Below, one piece after another: positions 1 through 11,447 of a stretch of 64,000 nt of DNA (position 1 is its first letter; the number at the start of each line of letters is the position of its first letter). Origin of the DNA: Allodiplogaster sudhausi (lineage: Eukaryota > Nematoda > Chromadorea > Rhabditida > Diplogasteridae); contig CALZFC010000157.1 in NCBI GenBank assembly GCA_945643635.1, positions 87,001-151,000 on the forward strand, read 5' to 3'. The notes beneath the pieces were generated by a model. That model saw only the letters and a program-made list of their open reading frames with translations. It did not search any database and had not been told where the DNA came from. The translations under genes and the position numbers were made by a program.

Positions 1-893
1 AAGAGTGAGCTCTTGCCTTCGCCCTCCTTGCAAGCCGTGCCGACCAGAAAGGCGTTCTTGGTCAGCGTGAACTTGCCGACCAACTTAGACACATCGCTCG
101 CGCCAGTCACCTTGATCTTGCCTGAGTGAGGAATAAACATATCAGCAATTTATGCAGCATATTCTAGTATATTACATCTAGATTTGGATATTCTATGACA
201 CATTGAATATTCCAGTATCATTTTCTTTCTAAATTATTGTTTATAAAAAGAAATTAGATGTAAGCATGTACCTATAAACTCTAATATCGTATTACAATTC
301 TTAATTTTAATGTACTAAAAATAGAATTTGAATTCGCGTTTTTTTTGCCTGACCGAAGGTCGAGAGAGAATGAATGATTTTGAGAGAAGCGACAATACAA
401 TAGAAAGGAAAATTACCCGAGAGAATCTTGATCTCGCCGGGCAGCTTGATCTCGGCCGTGTCGCCTTCGCACACGGGCCTCCCTTGCGAGTCGTACGTGC
501 CAACCGTGATGCCCTCGAGGTGCACGCTGAGCGATGCTGAAATGTTTCAATTTTTTTTATATTTTATATTTTAAAACTCGTTTAATTGTTCATATTTAAT
601 TAGTTTTCGATTTATGAAAATATTTATTTTTTTTTAAATCATGTTTAATAAAACGGCTTTCTCACAATCAGTGAAAGAAATAAGTATAAAACTGAAATTG
701 TTTTAATAAGAAATACACTCCTAATGGAGTCAAATAAGATGAAAAAGTAAATGCAAGATAATTAGTATATTCGAAATAGTTCCTGCATACGGTGCTTGAT
801 GTCATTGACGTAGACGAGATTGTTGACCTTGTCGATGCATGCGGCGGAAGCGAGGGCAGTGAGCAGGCATGAGAGCACGACAATAGGAAACAT
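1..893 (-). CDS. Small secreted protein, 5' part (3' end outside window)
   Basis: Three exons on the minus strand are in phase: 893-791, 536-417, and 121 running off the window. The ATG at 893-891 opens a typical signal peptide (MFPIVVLSCLLTALASAA), then a cysteine about 19 residues in. The mature part reads as a small beta-type secreted protein: segments GITVGTYDSQGRPVCEG, then KLPGEIKILSG, then TGASDVSKLVGKFTLTKN, with cysteines near residues 58 and 99. Introns have GT donors and TTTCAG/ACTCAG acceptors, and both junctions (phase 1) are consistent. I do not recognise the family. It loosely resembles the short secreted proteins nematodes carry in large numbers, such as transthyretin-like ones, but the transthyretin-like motif is not seen. 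The second intron contains a copy of a dispersed repeat (327-405). Confidence 0.65.
327..405 (+). repeat. Dispersed short intronic repeat, copy 1 of 3
   Basis: About 80 bp beginning TTGAATTCGCG, containing TTTGCCTGACCGAAGG and ending with a GAGAGAAGCGAC block. Related copies lie at 30165-30225 (minus) and 61686-61765 (plus). All three are inside introns of different genes. Confidence 0.55.
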
Positions 894-1296
894 CTAGGAA
901 CAAAGAGTAATGTTAGAGAAGAGAGGTACGGCCATTTGCATTGTATCACGCATATATTATGAGTTCGAATTCGTCTTTGAGCTGCAGGCTTTTGCCATAG
1001 AATGATAGAATGTTAAGCGTGTACATAATAAGAATTAAATAAAGTGATACATTGCTAACCACAGGAATAAGTGCAAATGTGAACAATAATATGGAGTTTA
1101 ATACTAGACAAACTTTAAAGGGAAATAGAAAAGTTTTGCAAACAGACTTCCTAGCATATATGACTGACTGCTCTTATCGGGCCTGGTACTCGTTGTATTT
1201 CATTGGTCTTCTCTCGGAATGTCGAGCACGATAAGCAAGCTACCTTTACAGGTGATTGTAATTACAGCTTAGGTTAGTGTTTGATCGCTGACCCCT

Positions 1297-1361
1297 CTCT
1301 ATTTCTCCCTCCCTCCCTCTCTCTCCCTCCCTCTCTCTCTATCTCTCTCTCTCTCTCTCTA
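1297..1361. repeat. CT-rich simple sequence
   Basis: Runs of CTCTCT/CCCTCCCT. From 900 to 2780 no confident gene was found; the short open frames there have no supporting splice structure or recognisable motif. Confidence 0.8.
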
Positions 1362-2783
1362 AAACAATTTTCGCAGATCGCTGACTCTGTCTATCTATCG
1401 TTTGGAATTTTATGGCACGTCAGATGATCCGCAACGATTCCACGTTGAAATTTTGTTATTTTAGCTCACTTCATTGCCTTTCAATGTCGAAGACGAGGGG
1501 AGGGAGAGGCCGAAACAGAGGCGTATCACCTTGGAACCCGCATGTACATATATACATCCATTCGATGCCAAAAATCACGAAGAATCAACTCCACCGCTCG
1601 CAACCAGCTGCACTCTTTCTCACATCCACTTTGTCAGATAGATACATTTTCTGACCTCAATGAATCCGCCGCGTCCTTTATCCTTTCTCTTCAAATATTA
1701 GTGTAAGCTGGCCGTCGCAACCGTCCGTTGTTGAGTGTGCCATCGACAGATGTTTCTAAAGGCCAGGTTGTGCCAGATGCTAATTATAATTGGGAACGAA
1801 ACAGTTAACTACATACATGCGTGTGTCTTGGTCCCCTAAAGGAGCCGGTGACCCTCTGCGGCACATGCTCCTCCTCACTTGGTTGCCAAGTCATCCTCCT
1901 CCCGAGCGACCCACACCCTAGCGGCTCCGTAATTCGTGGACGGGGAAGGGATGTGAGAATGCACACCTTATGGCAACAAAATTCACCATCCATCCCACTT
2001 AATCGATGTCTACTACTAATGTCTACTACTAACAAAAGAAGGTCTATAAAATTTTGTGATTTTTCAAAATAATAAGATATTGATGAAAAAAAAACATTTT
2101 CAATGTTTTTATTCATTAAAAAAAATTTTTTAACGAGGATACGCTCGAGAACCCATAAGAAGGATTGCCGGAGTCACAAGAAGAAGACTGTCAATTGAGT
2201 TTATAAGCCGCTTGTGAAAAACTGAATTCCCGCCGCATCATCTTGTGTAAAAAGTTTTGGCGGTTTGCTAGCACAGTATCCATCATAACAACTAGATACA
2301 TATATTCGAAGGCCCCCATCGACAATGACGGCTCAGTTCTTTCGCCAGCGTGAACCGGCGTCTCTGGCCAATACGAGGCCGGGCATTGGCGCAGCCGGCT
2401 CGGTGCGACCCGTTTTCGTTGCTCCGACACCTCCAACCACACTTCCCCTATCTATGTTTACTATTTTGCAATTGAGCGACGATATTATCCTATTTTAATG
2501 CTGTCACATTGTACGATAAATAAATAAAAGAATACACACTTTCTGAGTCTTTTTCTCTCTACTTCTCTTCTCTTCCATCGAATCTCAATCGTGGCTTGTC
2601 TGCCGCGTTTCACCTAATTATCATCTTCTTTCTGGAAGAATGAGGGAGTGCGTGGAAAGAAAATTATGACGTCACCCCATAAATTCGTCCGTTCAGCTTT
2701 GGGAAAATATGGTTTTTCTCCTTAGAAACGCATCAGGATGAATTTTCACTTTTCCTAGCGATTTTTCTCGTTGGGCCGGATAG

Positions 2784-2949
2784 GCCGTCATCCAGGTGGA
2801 ATGTGGCCTATTTTGATAGAAGAGGTCGCTGGTTCTTGCTGGTAGGCGTGTACGCTCTGCCTTTCTTCTGCGCGGGAGTCCTCGTCGTGTCAGCAATGCC
2901 GCCTGGCGATACACAACATGTAATTGGCGAGGTCTGCCCATCTCCATAA
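2784..2949 (+). pseudogene. Chemoreceptor exon fragment (duplicate of exon 5 of the 5498-13153 gene)
   Basis: After an AG at 2782-2783 the frame reads PSSRWNVAYFDRRGR, then a hydrophobic helix, then GDTQHVIGEVCP. This matches exon 5 of the downstream receptor (PSSKWNVAY...DTQRVIGEVCP), with clear divergence in the helix. The following intron sequence is homologous too: the GCAGGCTTTAGC segment and the TTACCGCCGTGG segment near 3870 have counterparts near 10590 and 10957. No TM1-TM3 exons precede it, and the TM5-TM7 exons do not follow before 4300. I read it as a truncated, non-functional segmental duplicate. Confidence 0.6.
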
Positions 2950-3009
2950 TTATGTCTAATTATGTATGTATGTATGTCTAATGATGCTCGAGGTATCATT
3001 GGCCATAAA

Positions 3010-3867
3010 TAGCAAGCTTTAGTTGCTCATGACAGGAGAGAAAAGAACAAAAACATGTAATAATTTTAGGTTTTCGCAAACTCAACAACTCTCTTACATC
3101 TTCCGGTTATGTGCATGTACGCAGGCTTTAGCAGTCAGTCTCTCTTTTTCTCCCTTTTTTCTCTCTCGCTGTCTCTTTCTCTCGCTGTCTAACTTTGAAT
3201 ACCTACCCTCACGCATGGTTTGAAAAAGGAAACATCTTTCTCGCGAGGTATTGTTGAAAAAGGTGTCAGAGTCAGGAAGAGAGCTAACGAGAGGATTTAA
3301 TTTATTCGTTCAAAGATAAGAAAGTGCTACTTGTATTGTTTTTTTTAAGAGAAAATAGCATCCAGATACTTTACAATATACTTTACAACAAGGTAAATTA
3401 GATTGAGACAAATAATGATCAACAAAATGTTTCCGTAGTAGCAAGCTTTAGTTGCTCATGACAGGAGAGAAAAGAACAAAAACATGTCATAATTTGAGGT
3501 TTTCGCAAACTCAACAACTCTCTTACATCTTCCGGTTATGTGCATGTACGCAGGCTTTAGCAGTCAGTCTCTCTTTTTCTCCCTTTTTTCTCTCTCGCTG
3601 TCTCTTTCTCTCGCTGTCTAACTTTGAATACCTACCCTCACGCATGGTTTGAAAAAGGAAACATCTTTCTCGCGAGGTATTGTTGAAAAAAGTGTCAGAG
3701 TCAGGAAGAGAGCTAATGAGAGGATTTAATTTATTCGTTCAAAGATAAGAAAGTGCTACTTGTATTGTTTTTTTTAAGAGAAAATAGCATCCAGATACTT
3801 TACAATATACTTTACAACAAGGTAAATTAGATTGAGACAAATAATGATCAACAAAATGTTTCCGTAG
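3010..3867 (+). repeat. 429-bp tandem duplication (two near-identical units)
   Basis: Unit 1 is 3010-3438 and unit 2 is 3439-3867, both starting TAGCAAGCTTTAGTTGC and ending TTTCCG. Only a handful of substitutions separate them (for example AACGAG versus AATGAG), so the duplication is recent. It lies in what was an intron of the broken chemoreceptor copy. The 66-residue open frame found in each unit comes from the CT-rich part and is not credible as a gene. Confidence 0.9.
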
Positions 3868-5497
3868 GTTACCGCCGTGGAAAGAATTACAGTGTCGCCC
3901 AGGATCTTGGTACTAACAATGAGGACTTTTTGGACAGCTCAGACGGTTCAAAATGCATCTGCGCTAATAAATATTACCCTAGAAAAGAGTTATATATTTT
4001 AAATGGAAAAATATTGATGATTGGTAGCTTTCGAGATTTGTGGTCAGACATCAGTCGCCCGTTCGCCGCCTCTTCTCATTTCATTCAACCACTTTTCAGT
4101 AAATCATTGCTCGCAAGCAAATGAATATGAAATGTCTCATGTTTTTGTGCAAAAAAAAGGAAATTGATCTGGATAGCCAGAGATATGCGGAGTAGGAATC
4201 TCATCTTATATCTTTGGTCTCGTGGCTATCTATTCCTCTAAGAGTTTTTTTTTACTGACGAAAAGATTGTGTGATATTAAAACGTTGGAAAAGGGCCAGT
4301 CTAAGGTGCAACATTATGTGCATGAATTGCCAGCTTGAATGGAACTGCCGCGAGTGGTATGCAAATTTTCCATGGATCCGGAAATGAAATAGACGGCAGA
4401 TCGCGAAGAAAGAATCTCTTCTGATCCCCCGGAATGCAGGGGAGACAAGGATAAAGCTTACTCTTCAAATAGCAGTAGTGTTAGCTGTACACTTGAACTG
4501 ATGTTTATTAGGCCGACGACAGATGTTTCTAAAGGGCACTTTTTCAATCAGAAATATAATTGGAAGCGAAATCATACTGCGGCTATGATTTAAAGAAAAT
4601 CAGTCCAAGAAAAAAGCAAGCATTTTTGAACGTTATTATTCTTATTCAATTTCTCCGTTTTTCTATCAGGCTTTCTTCTTCAAGCTATTTATATTTGCTC
4701 TCGCATATTTATCCTAGGAATTGTGGAAAGCGCGTTAGTAAATGACACGACGAGAATGTCTCGACACGCCCCTTAACCAAGCCAACTTTACCATTTTTAA
4801 GCTCGCAAGAAAACTGGAAAAAACCAACAGAACTGTGTTAAATTTGAACAAGCTTTAATAGAAGCTATATAGATGCATAGATGCAGGTTGTCTGCGGGTT
4901 TACTCTTGAAAATGACTCAAATTAGGGCAATTAGCGAAAAATTATGCGAGCTTTCAAATTGGCCCTTCCTGCTCTCCTGGGAAATGGCGCGCGCGAGAAT
5001 GAACCTGATTGTGAACGAACACAGTTCGAACATATATGAATTATTTTTTTTCGATGATCATCCTCACTTTACTTTTGATTTCCAATCATGCTATCGCGTG
5101 TGAAAATTCGCGTATGCGCGTAATTCGCGTAAACCGTGCACACTCTGTCAACGCTCACTAATGTTTAACACGAGAGAAAGTGACCAAAAGAGAGAGAAGT
5201 AAATATAGTAGTAAAAAAAAATTTGTCCACTCACTATTGTTCTCTCCGTTTTGCGCGCACTTTCTCGCGTTAATGCGACGCAAGTTTTCTCAAGATTAAT
5301 TGCAACAATTTGTCGTTCTGTAATAAGAATTCTGACATTTAAACTACAATTCATCAACAATTTTCGCTCCCCAATTCGTCGAGCTAGCGTATGGAGGGAG
5401 AGAAATGAAAGTGCGATTAATAATATCCGACCTTGTGAACGAATAGAGAAACTAACAATTACATAGATACATGACAGATTGATTGCGGAATTTGTCA

Positions 5498-8400
5498 ATG
5501 CTAGACGAATGGCTTCGTTGGATTCTGCCTGCCGCTTGGTTCCATCTCCTTAAGGGTACTTTTTCAGATATAAACCTGTCAAAAATGTGACTTTAGAATA
5601 ATGATTCATTTCTTCTTTTTCTTCATATGTGCACATATGTATGTATGTATCTCCTTCTAGATTTCCATCTTTTATGCTTCTTGCAACACATTCATAAAAC
5701 ATAACACATAATAATTGTTTCAGCCGATGACTTCTCTCCTTTTCTCGGACCCTCCGAATCTCTTCTCTCCTCTCTCCGTCTCTCACATTCTGCTATTGGC
5801 GTTGTCTCTATCTCGCTTAACCTCCTCGCTCTTCATATCATACTCTCTCGTCCGAGTGAAAAGACGGGCCTGACATATCGAGATGCCCTAATCGTTCACA
5901 TTGTAAGGCTTACTTATTTCATAGTTTGTCCAAAAAGCATTCTGTTCTGTCTATTATTTATTTTATATTTTCAATGAATTATTAAAATTGTTTTACAATG
6001 AAATTTCTCATGGAAAATTCCTGTATTGAGAGCCTCTCCGTAAGGTTCGACCACGGCTGTATCAAGTTCTGCCCTGGGAATTTTTTCTTCTTATGTAAAA
6101 CATGGAAATCACATATCAAAATCAGCATAAATTCAGGTCTGTATGTCGCTTTGCCTATGAAATACGTAACGGTTATCCTAATAATTCATTGGACTGTAAT
6201 TCCTATAAAAATTGGCTTTCAGAAATAATCAAGATATCTCTTTTATAAGCTATTCAAATTTTTATGAGACTTTGTTCTTAAAGGAGGTTGAAAGTCGCTA
6301 ACTCCTTGCACGGCCTGCTCTTTAATGACTGTAGTTATGAGCAATGGCAATTTGCCAAAATTCTTGCTCTCGTAAAGCAAGCATTTTCCTGGCCAATTTT
6401 AAATTTGCGGTTTGGATCCGGTAGTGAATCGTGCATGTGTCGGCATATATTTCACGGCCTTTGAAACCATATTTCACCCTCGCTGGTCAAACTATACTCC
6501 GACAAGCCTTTTAGGCCAAAATTTAGTTGGCGACAACTGTTAAGAGAGCCTCTCTGTATGCCTCCAGTAGGGCCTGCCCCAGATCCAGATGTTGGATTTC
6601 GAGTATGAAAACATAGTCAGGCATGGCATAGGGCCCCAGTAGCAAGAATAAATGGTTAACATTTTTTTCAAAAATTTTTTTTGTGTGAACAGTTGAAAGT
6701 ATGTATATTTTATGACTAGACGTATCTCGCTTCAAACTCAATATTTTTCAATTTTCTTTTTTTTATTGGTTGGATTATAAACAAAAACTACCCAGATATG
6801 TTTCAGTCAACTATTTCATTTTCACATCGAAAAATTACTTTTAATAATTGAATTTGACGGTTAAGTACCGTATACTCATTTGTGTGTGGGTGTTATATCT
6901 CAAAATGTAGAGCATTAAAAACTGTATAATATAACTTCTTTTCGTTTAGCCTGGATGTCCCCTAAGCTGTCAAAAATAGCCTCAAATTGGCGTACCTCGG
7001 ATATGTGGGATTCAAGGAATGCGTGAAAAAGAAGTTAAATTCTTGTTGTAACATAAAATGAATCATTTCATTCGATTCAGCACCTGTTTCTTTTCATAAA
7101 AGCTTTCTATCAAAATTTCATAAAGATATCATCTTACATGAAAAAAACGCATTTTTCGATTTTTCAGCGATTGTCAGAAAATGACCTAAAACTACTCGAA
7201 GCGCTGTATGTTCAATGTTTTCAGCGATAACAGAATGCGGATGGTACTATTCAGTACGCGACAAAATTCTCTACAAAAAAAAATATTTACATCTGGATAG
7301 GGCGTCCCCAACAATGACAGTATCGATTATCCTATGGCGGTCGCGTCAAAACTGACAGATTCGCATTTTCCAACTTTTCGTGCAATCGTAATTTTCTGGA
7401 AAATGCCAAAACCAATCTTAAAGGTTGACCTATCAACCGATAGCTATTTTTGCGCTCTATCGAAATAAATATATCTGCCAAAAAGTGTAAATTGGCAGCA
7501 AGGCCAAATAAGTGGCCAAAATATTCGAACCAAAAAAAGTAGATCAAACAATCTATACATCATAACGAGATGTATGGGATAGTTGTTCGTCTTCGCGAAA
7601 GCTATCGAATGGCATATAACATGTGGCGATAAGTTCAATCCGCGAGCAATAACATCCGCGAAAATGTCCCCACAAAATATTGACTTTTCAACGGACCCCA
7701 GGGCACTTTTTCGGTACTAGAGCCGAACAGCAAATAGTGACTGATAAATAATGTCCTCTCTATTAGTAAGAGTTCCGAAAAAGTGCCCTGGAGTCCGTTG
7801 AACAGTCAATATTTTGGGGGAACATTTTCGCGGCTGTTATTGCTCGCGGATTGAACTTATCGCCACATGTTATATGCCATTCGATAGCTTTCGCGAAGAC
7901 GAACAACTATCCCATACATCTCGTTATGATGTATAGATTGTTTGATCTACTTTTTTGGGTTCGAATATTTTGGCCACTTATTTTGCCTTGCTGCCAATTT
8001 ACACTTTTTGGCAGATATATTTATTTCGATAGAGCGCAAAAGTAGCTATCGGTTGATAGGTCAACCTTTAAGATTGGTTTTGGCATTTTCCAGAACATTA
8101 CGATTGCACGAAAAGTTGGAAAATGCGGATCTGTCAGTTTTGACGCGACCGCCATAGGATAATCGATACTGTCACTGTTGGGGACGCCCTATCCAGATGT
8201 AAATATTTTTTTGTTGTAGAGAATTTTGTCGCGTACTGAATAGTACCATCCGCATTCTGTTATCGCTGAAAACATTGAACATACAGCGCTTCGAATAGTT
8301 TTAGGTCATTTTCTGACAATCGCTGAAAAATCGAAAAATGGGTTTTTTTTTCATGTAAGATGATATCTTTATGAAATTTTGATAGAAAACTTTTATGAAA

Positions 8401-10629
8401 AGAAACACATGCTGAATCGAATGAAATGATTCATTTTATGTTACAGCAAGAATTTAACTTCTTTTTCACGCATTCCTTGAATCCCACATATCCGAGGTAC
8501 GCCAATTTGAGGCTATTTTTGAAATCTTAGGGGACATCCAGGCTAAACGAAAAGAATGTATGTTATACAGTTTTTAATGCTCTACATTTTGAGATATAAC
8601 ACCCACACACAAATGAATATAAGGTACTTAACCGTCAAATTCAAATATTAAAAGTAATTTTTCAATGTGAAAATGAAATAGTTGACTGAAACATCTTTGC
8701 AGTTTTTGTTTAGAATCCAACGATGATGCCAATTAAAAAAAGAAAATTGAAAAATATTGATGTTAAAAAAAGTTATGTGCACGGTTAAAGTTTTCTCTTA
8801 CTTTTGCATGCCCAGGCAAGGAAAAAATTTTATAACAAAATTGAAATACTAATTTTCTTCATAGTACGCATAGGTACCCCTGATTAAATTTTGGATAGCC
8901 AAATCAAAAATTTTTACCCCGGGGCAGGCCCCCATGGAGGGCTGCTTGATCCTTACAGAGAGGCTCTCTTAAATTTAAAGATCTGTGTAACATACTAATA
9001 TTCCCTTAGGTTCAGGCAACGCTTTTCAGATGGAAAATACTCCGTTAACTTTTAGTTTAGAAAACTGACTCTTTGCTGATACACAGAATCAACCTAATAG
9101 CGAAAACATTGAGTTTTCGCCTCTTTAACCAAAAAAATTCACCGCAAACATTTTGGCAAGGCATATTGAAACTGAACGGCCATTGTTACAGACTGGTAGA
9201 GAGAGCATGAAATTTGCTACAAAATAAGATACTTTCTTCAAAAAAGTTAAGCGTACTAACTTTTGAAAAAAAAATTCTAAAATAATTTTGAAAATAACTC
9301 AGTTTGCTGCACATTTCATGATCGTTCTTGTAGTCTAGGAGAAATCCTACATCCTACTGAAGGTAAAATAACATGGAAAATGACTCGTCAAACCATTTGA
9401 GGTCAATTGTTTCGGTCAATTTTTTTTTATTTCTGTAGAATTAGTTTTAAGTGAATTTGCTCTTGACCGAAAGATATGTGATTTCCATATTTTTAAGAAA
9501 TAAAAAATTCACAGGGCAAGTCATGATTGAGTCTTACTGAGAGACTTTCTTAAATTTAGGTTTGGATGATTGTTCTCGATGTCTTCACTAATGTCCTTGT
9601 TGTGCCTTATTTCACGCTACCACTTCCCTGTTGCGCTGCTTCTGGATTACTTGTCTCCTTCTTCAATCTTCCAGGCGAATTTCTCTTTGTGAGTATGATA
9701 CATTTGTACTATTAAAATATGAAAATCTTACTTTAAAAATACCTTTATTTCTTTGTATCTTTACTAACTACATATAAGACGGTGCCAACTAAAATAACTA
9801 AGAAAATAACTAATTGTAAGCCGGTGTTTTTTTTTTTGCGTTTTATATACACATTTGCGCAAAAATGTACATGCACTTTCTTGCATATGCTGCGCCAAAT
9901 CGACTAAATTGGTCAAAAAGTACGTGTACATTTTGGCGCTAATGTGCATTACGGGTCGAATATGCAAAAACCCACCGTTTTTTTAGTTGGCACTGCCAAA
10001 TATGTCGTGGCGACAGGAGACAGATGTCATGAAAATATGTGTCTTTGCAGGCGATTGGGATCTTTCTCGCGGCAGCTCCGATTTCTGCGCTGTTTCGATG
10101 CTTTTTTTACCAACACCAGGTACCGTAATAGGTTGTTTTTTAAAATATGTATATGTATGTAGGTTTTGGTTTTTTTAACACTCCGGTAATACTTGATTGT
10201 AGGCCGTGCAAATGCCCTCATCCAAGTGGAATGTGGCCTATAGGGATAGCAGAGTTCGCGTGTCCCTGCTGCTCGGCGCGTACGTTCTTCCCTTGTACTG
10301 CGCGGTAGTCGCCGTCATATCATTCATGTATCCCAGCGATACACAACGTGTAATTGGCGAGGTCTGCCCCCGTCTCTCCCAATCTGATAAGCAAAAAAAA
10401 GCACAACGAGAACATCTCTTGTCTCGGTTGCTTCATTCAGCATGCTTTATTTTCTGTATGTGACTTTCAGAGAGTAATTGTAAGTCATCATTAATTACTC
10501 ACGACAGATTTGAAAAAGGTGTCGCAATTTCAGCTTTTCTCAAACTCTACAACTCTCTTACAAATGCCGGTTGCTTGCATGTATGCAGGCTTTAGCCAGG
10601 TCAACGGCAGTCAGTTCCTTATTTTATTC

Positions 10630-10671
<42 letters not shown>

Positions 10672-11410
10672 GACTGTATTTCTCTACCTGCCTAACTTTA
10701 CACGCTCTGGTTTACATATGTTTCAACAGAAACATCTTTTACTGAGAAGAGCGAGGAAGGTAACGAGAAGATGTAATTTATTCGCTGAACGAGAAATAGG
10801 CGCAAATTGTACTGTTTATTTTTTTTAGATATAAAAATGCCTCCATAAAGGCAGCAATTAGAAGACTTTAATAGAAGATAACTTTGATTGAGATAAACAA
10901 TGAAAGAGAAAAAATTTTCAGCAGGACAATGACAATACAAACTGGTTGAGAAAGTTACCGCGGTGGTAAGAATTATGTGGGACATATATGACAGTGCAAA
11001 CTAAAAAAAACAGTCGTTTTTTTTTTCGTTTTCGAAACGTTATGCACATTTGCGCACAAATGTACGCGTAATTTTTGACCAATTTGGCATACCTATTCAT
11101 GTGGAATATTCCAAAAAAAGTGTGCATAACGGGTCGAAAACGCAAAAATGATCGTCTTTTTAGTTTGCACCGTCATATATGTATTTCTATAGTTTTATAG
11201 CTATGATATCTTCCTATCCTTTGGCCAAAGAGAGCATCGCTTGAGTCGGCGTTTTCTGCCTGGCGATCGTCGTCGTCTGCTGCATGCTCGCAGTGGCCGG
11301 CCACATACTCTACACGCTTCGTCAACTCTCGCTTACTGCTCAGATGAGTCAGAGAACAGCGCACTTCCATCGACTCATGACTATCATTCTGCTTGTTCGG
11401 GTGCATACAG

Positions 11411-11447
<37 letters not shown>

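Noticed and set aside
1..893. Assignment of the first gene to the transthyretin-like family
   Set aside because: Size and secretion fit, but the typical motifs of that family are not visible, so the call was left open.
2191..2500. Minus frame of 83 codons and a plus frame of 58 codons with proline-rich sequence
   Set aside because: Base composition is slightly elevated in GC, but no splice structure, start context or family supports either.
7444..8045. Identical 64-codon frames on opposite strands
   Set aside because: They are the two arms of a fold-back transposon, not a conserved gene.
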